Assembly (NCBI GenBank): GCA_902810705.1
Contig: CADDYU010000026.1
Coordinates: forward strand, 1 to 37,001
Source: Methylococcaceae bacterium
GTDB lineage: Bacteria; Pseudomonadota; Gammaproteobacteria; Methylococcales; Methylococcaceae
DNA length: 37,001 bases
Reading direction: 5' to 3'
Under the pieces are notes generated by a model. The model had not been told where the DNA came from. It searched no databases and saw only the letters and a list, made by a program, of their open reading frames with translations. Below, piece by piece: positions 33,779 to 37,001 of the stretch; position 1 is the stretch's first letter; every line of letters starts with the position of its first letter. The position numbers and the translations under genes are program-made.

Positions 33779-34941
33779 TATCGGCTCTTGAACGGAGAGC
33801 GAGCCTGAATCTCGGCGAAATAAGCCTGCATGGCGAGTTCCTCGCGTTCCAGAAAGCGGGCGATGAGACGCCGGAACTCCGAATCTGCGATCCAGTGCGC
33901 GGACCAGGTGCGGGTGGGAAGAAAGCCCCGGCTGATCTTGTGCTCGCCCTGGGCGCCGGGCTCGAAGCGTCTCAGACCGACCTCGATGCAGAACTCGATG
34001 CCTTGGTAATAGCAGGCTTCAAAATGAAGGGCGGGAATTTCTTCCAGGCATCCCCAATACCTGCCATACAGCGCATCTTTCCCGATTAGAAAGTAGGCCG
34101 CGCCGATGGTTTGCCCCTGGCGCGAAGCCAGCACCACCAGCACCTGTTCGCCCATGGTCGCGGCGACTTGCCGAAAAAAGCCTTCCGACAAGGCCGGATA
34201 GTTGCCATGCTTGGCGAAGGTGGAGCAGTAAAGCTCATGGACAATGCGCCAGGTTTCGGGCTCCACTGCGGCGCCCCGCAGGCGATGTAATTCGATGCCC
34301 GCCTCCCGCACCAGCCGGCGTTCCCTTAGGATTTCCTTGCGCCGCTTGGAGGTAAGTTCAGCCAGGAAATCGTCGAAGGTTCGGTACCCGAGGTTCTCCC
34401 AATGAAACTGGCAACCGGCCCGTTTCAGCAAGCGGGGGCTTTCGAGGAGCGCGGAGTCGGTCGTAAAGAGCCAGTGCAGCGAGGAAACCCCGGCGGAACG
34501 AGCCGTCTCGAGGGCTGCGTCCAACGCCGCTCCCGCCCATCGCTCCACATCCCCCTCGGGCGCTATCAAAAGGCGCGGCCCCGTAGCTGGCGTGAACGGG
34601 GAAGCCACCACGAGCTTGGGATAATAATCAAGGCCTGCCCGCTCGTAGCCATCGGCCCACGCCCAGTCGAACACGAACTCGCCGAAGGAATTGTATTTCC
34701 GATACATGGGGCAGGCGGCGACCAGGCGGCCGCTTGCGTCCTCCAGCAGCAGATGATTGGGAACCCAGCCCATGCGGCGCCCAAGACATCCCTGCTCCTC
34801 CAGGGCGTTGAGGAATTCGTGGCGCAAAAACGGGTAGTCCCGCGCGCCAAGGGCATTCCAGGCCTCGGCATCGGTCTCGGCCAAACGGGGAATGATGCGG
34901 ACCTTAATGCCGCTGGAATCGCGTCTGTTCGGTAACTCCAT
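33778..34941 (-). CDS. FemAB/GNAT-like protein (COG3146, DUF482)
   Basis: A 387-residue protein with two GNAT-like lobes of the FemAB/COG3146 type. Family features include AWNALGARDYPFLRHEFLNA near residue 30, a KYNSFGEFVFDWAWADGYER block, FLAELTSKRRKEILRERRLV in the middle and FEACYYQGIEFCIEVGLRRF followed by EPGAQGEHKISRGF toward the end. Homologues are sometimes called peptidoglycan-biosynthesis proteins, but no activity is proven. Fusion of its stop to the aat start suggests a function connected with aminoacyl-tRNA use, as FemAB-type enzymes also use aminoacyl-tRNA; this link is inference. The start is ATG 34941 with a weak AGG. It is divergent from ettA across 96 bases. Confidence 0.88.
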   Translation of the reverse strand: MELPNRRDSSGIKVRIIPRLAETDAEAWNALGARDYPFLRHEFLNALEEQGCLGRRMGWVPNHLLLEDASGRLVAACPMYRKYNSFGEFVFDWAWADGYERAGLDYYPKLVVASPFTPATGPRLLIAPEGDVERWAGAALDAALETARSAGVSSLHWLFTTDSALLESPRLLKRAGCQFHWENLGYRTFDDFLAELTSKRRKEILRERRLVREAGIELHRLRGAAVEPETWRIVHELYCSTFAKHGNYPALSEGFFRQVAATMGEQVLVVLASRQGQTIGAAYFLIGKDALYGRYWGCLEEIPALHFEACYYQGIEFCIEVGLRRFEPGAQGEHKISRGFLPTRTWSAHWIADSEFRRLIARFLEREELAMQAYFAEIQARSPFKSR

Positions 34942-35037
34942 ACCTAAAAATCCCGAGGATCGAGCTAGCGGATGCCGTGCCTACCGGTCCCGAACCATGA
35001 AATAATACCGCTTTTCGCCAACCAGCTTCATTCCGCT

Positions 35038-36705
<1,668 letters not shown>

Positions 36706-36722
36706 AAAACTCTAAGGATAGC

Positions 36723-36752
36723 GCCGGCCCTTCGCTGAATGGAGGGCTCGGC
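36723..36752 (+). terminator. Possible ettA terminator hairpin
   Basis: GCCG (36723-36726) with CGGC (36749-36752), then GCCCT (36727-36731) with AGGGC (36743-36747), form a stem with one bulged T. It begins 18 bases after the ettA stop. No T-tract follows, so the assignment is weak. Confidence 0.35.
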
Positions 36753-36806
36753 CTTATCCCGACGCCTCTCGACCCCTTGAGCCTGCATCCCAGGGAAGGT
36801 GTTTGA

Positions 36807-36950
36807 GCGCTGGGTCGCCGGAACGCCAAGCTCTATCGGAAGCTCGAGCCGCAGCGCAATCGTGCGGCATCGCGGCGATGGCACAAGCTGTCCACCGAGC
36901 CGGGCTTCATTGAGAAAGTCCGTGACGTGGTGGGGCTGTATTTAACCTGA
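36807..36950 (+). pseudogene. IS630-family transposase fragment
   Basis: One frame reads RRNAKLYRKLEPQRNRAASR, then RWHKLSTEPGFIEKVRDVVG and LYLT before a TGA. This matches the segment of IS630-type transposases just before the first catalytic Asp; relatives continue with NPPERALVLCVDEK. Neither the N-terminal helix-turn-helix nor the DDE core is present. It is a cut-off fragment, about 48 codons. Confidence 0.6.
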
Positions 36951-36968
36951 GTTTGGGATAGGAAAGCT

Positions 36969-36986
36969 GAGACAGGCGCCTGTCTC
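36969..36986. repeat. 18-bp perfect palindrome near the right edge
   Basis: GAGACAGGCGCCTGTCTC is its own reverse complement over all 18 bases. It follows the IS630 fragment by 18 bases and lies 15 bases from the window end. It may be a junction of two IS termini or a protein-binding site; what lies to the right cannot be seen. Confidence 0.55.
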
Positions 36987-37001
36987 TTTGCGTAAGATGT
37001 T

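Overview
The window looks like chromosomal DNA of a GC-rich (about 60%) gammaproteobacterium. The 3' end of 5S rRNA, the gene order infA-bpt-aat next to clpS-clpA, nudJ-mnmA, an RpoS-type sigma factor and EttA all point that way. Several families (CheB-CheR-PAS fusions, DUF29/Uma2 proteins, the Hsp70 paralogue) recall Methylococcales-like genomes, but that finer placement is only inference.

Layout. 1-126: end of an rRNA operon and its terminator. 158-457: decayed IS3 orfA. 587-3463: a 958-residue Hsp70-family protein carrying a 42-bp in-frame palindromic insertion. 3491-5135: an insertion-sequence graveyard, with an unrecognised dead gene and an IS3 element interrupted by a deleted IS21 element. 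5302-7407: a fused arginase/ornithine aminotransferase. 7783-10694: a lipoprotein alpha/beta hydrolase, an isoprenylcysteine methyltransferase-like membrane enzyme and a second alpha/beta hydrolase preceded by a 43-codon frame. 10760-11775: Uma2 plus a frameshifted DUF29 gene. 12019-13014: rpoS with a long AT-rich upstream region. 13627-15080: translationally coupled VWA and membrane-anchored DnaJ-domain genes. 15331-18302: a small membrane protein and a FtsX-family permease, convergent on a two-tier hairpin. 18651-23459: a CheB-CheR-PAS sensor and a PAS hybrid histidine kinase. 23760-25243: a phage-type pair (Gp157-like and a presumed recombination protein) behind a 540-bp region with a 16-bp palindrome and clustered DnaA-box-like sites. 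25784-28626: dicarboxylate/amino-acid symporter, mnmA and nudJ. 28760-29298: dead cytochrome c-like gene. 29301-33778: clpS, clpA, infA, bpt and aat, a complete bacterial N-degron locus, followed by a COG3146 acyltransferase-like gene and divergent ettA. The right edge holds an IS630 remnant and an 18-bp perfect palindrome.

How genes work together. Aat and Bpt attach Leu/Phe to N-termini, ClpS recognises those residues and ClpA (with ClpP, not in this window) unfolds the substrate. NudJ and MnmA form a tight pair, with MnmA thiolating tRNA. The arginase/OAT fusion would take arginine to glutamate semialdehyde in one polypeptide. The CheBR protein and hybrid kinase probably form one signalling pathway; no other chemotaxis gene is present. 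No CRISPR array, tRNA or intact mobile element was seen.
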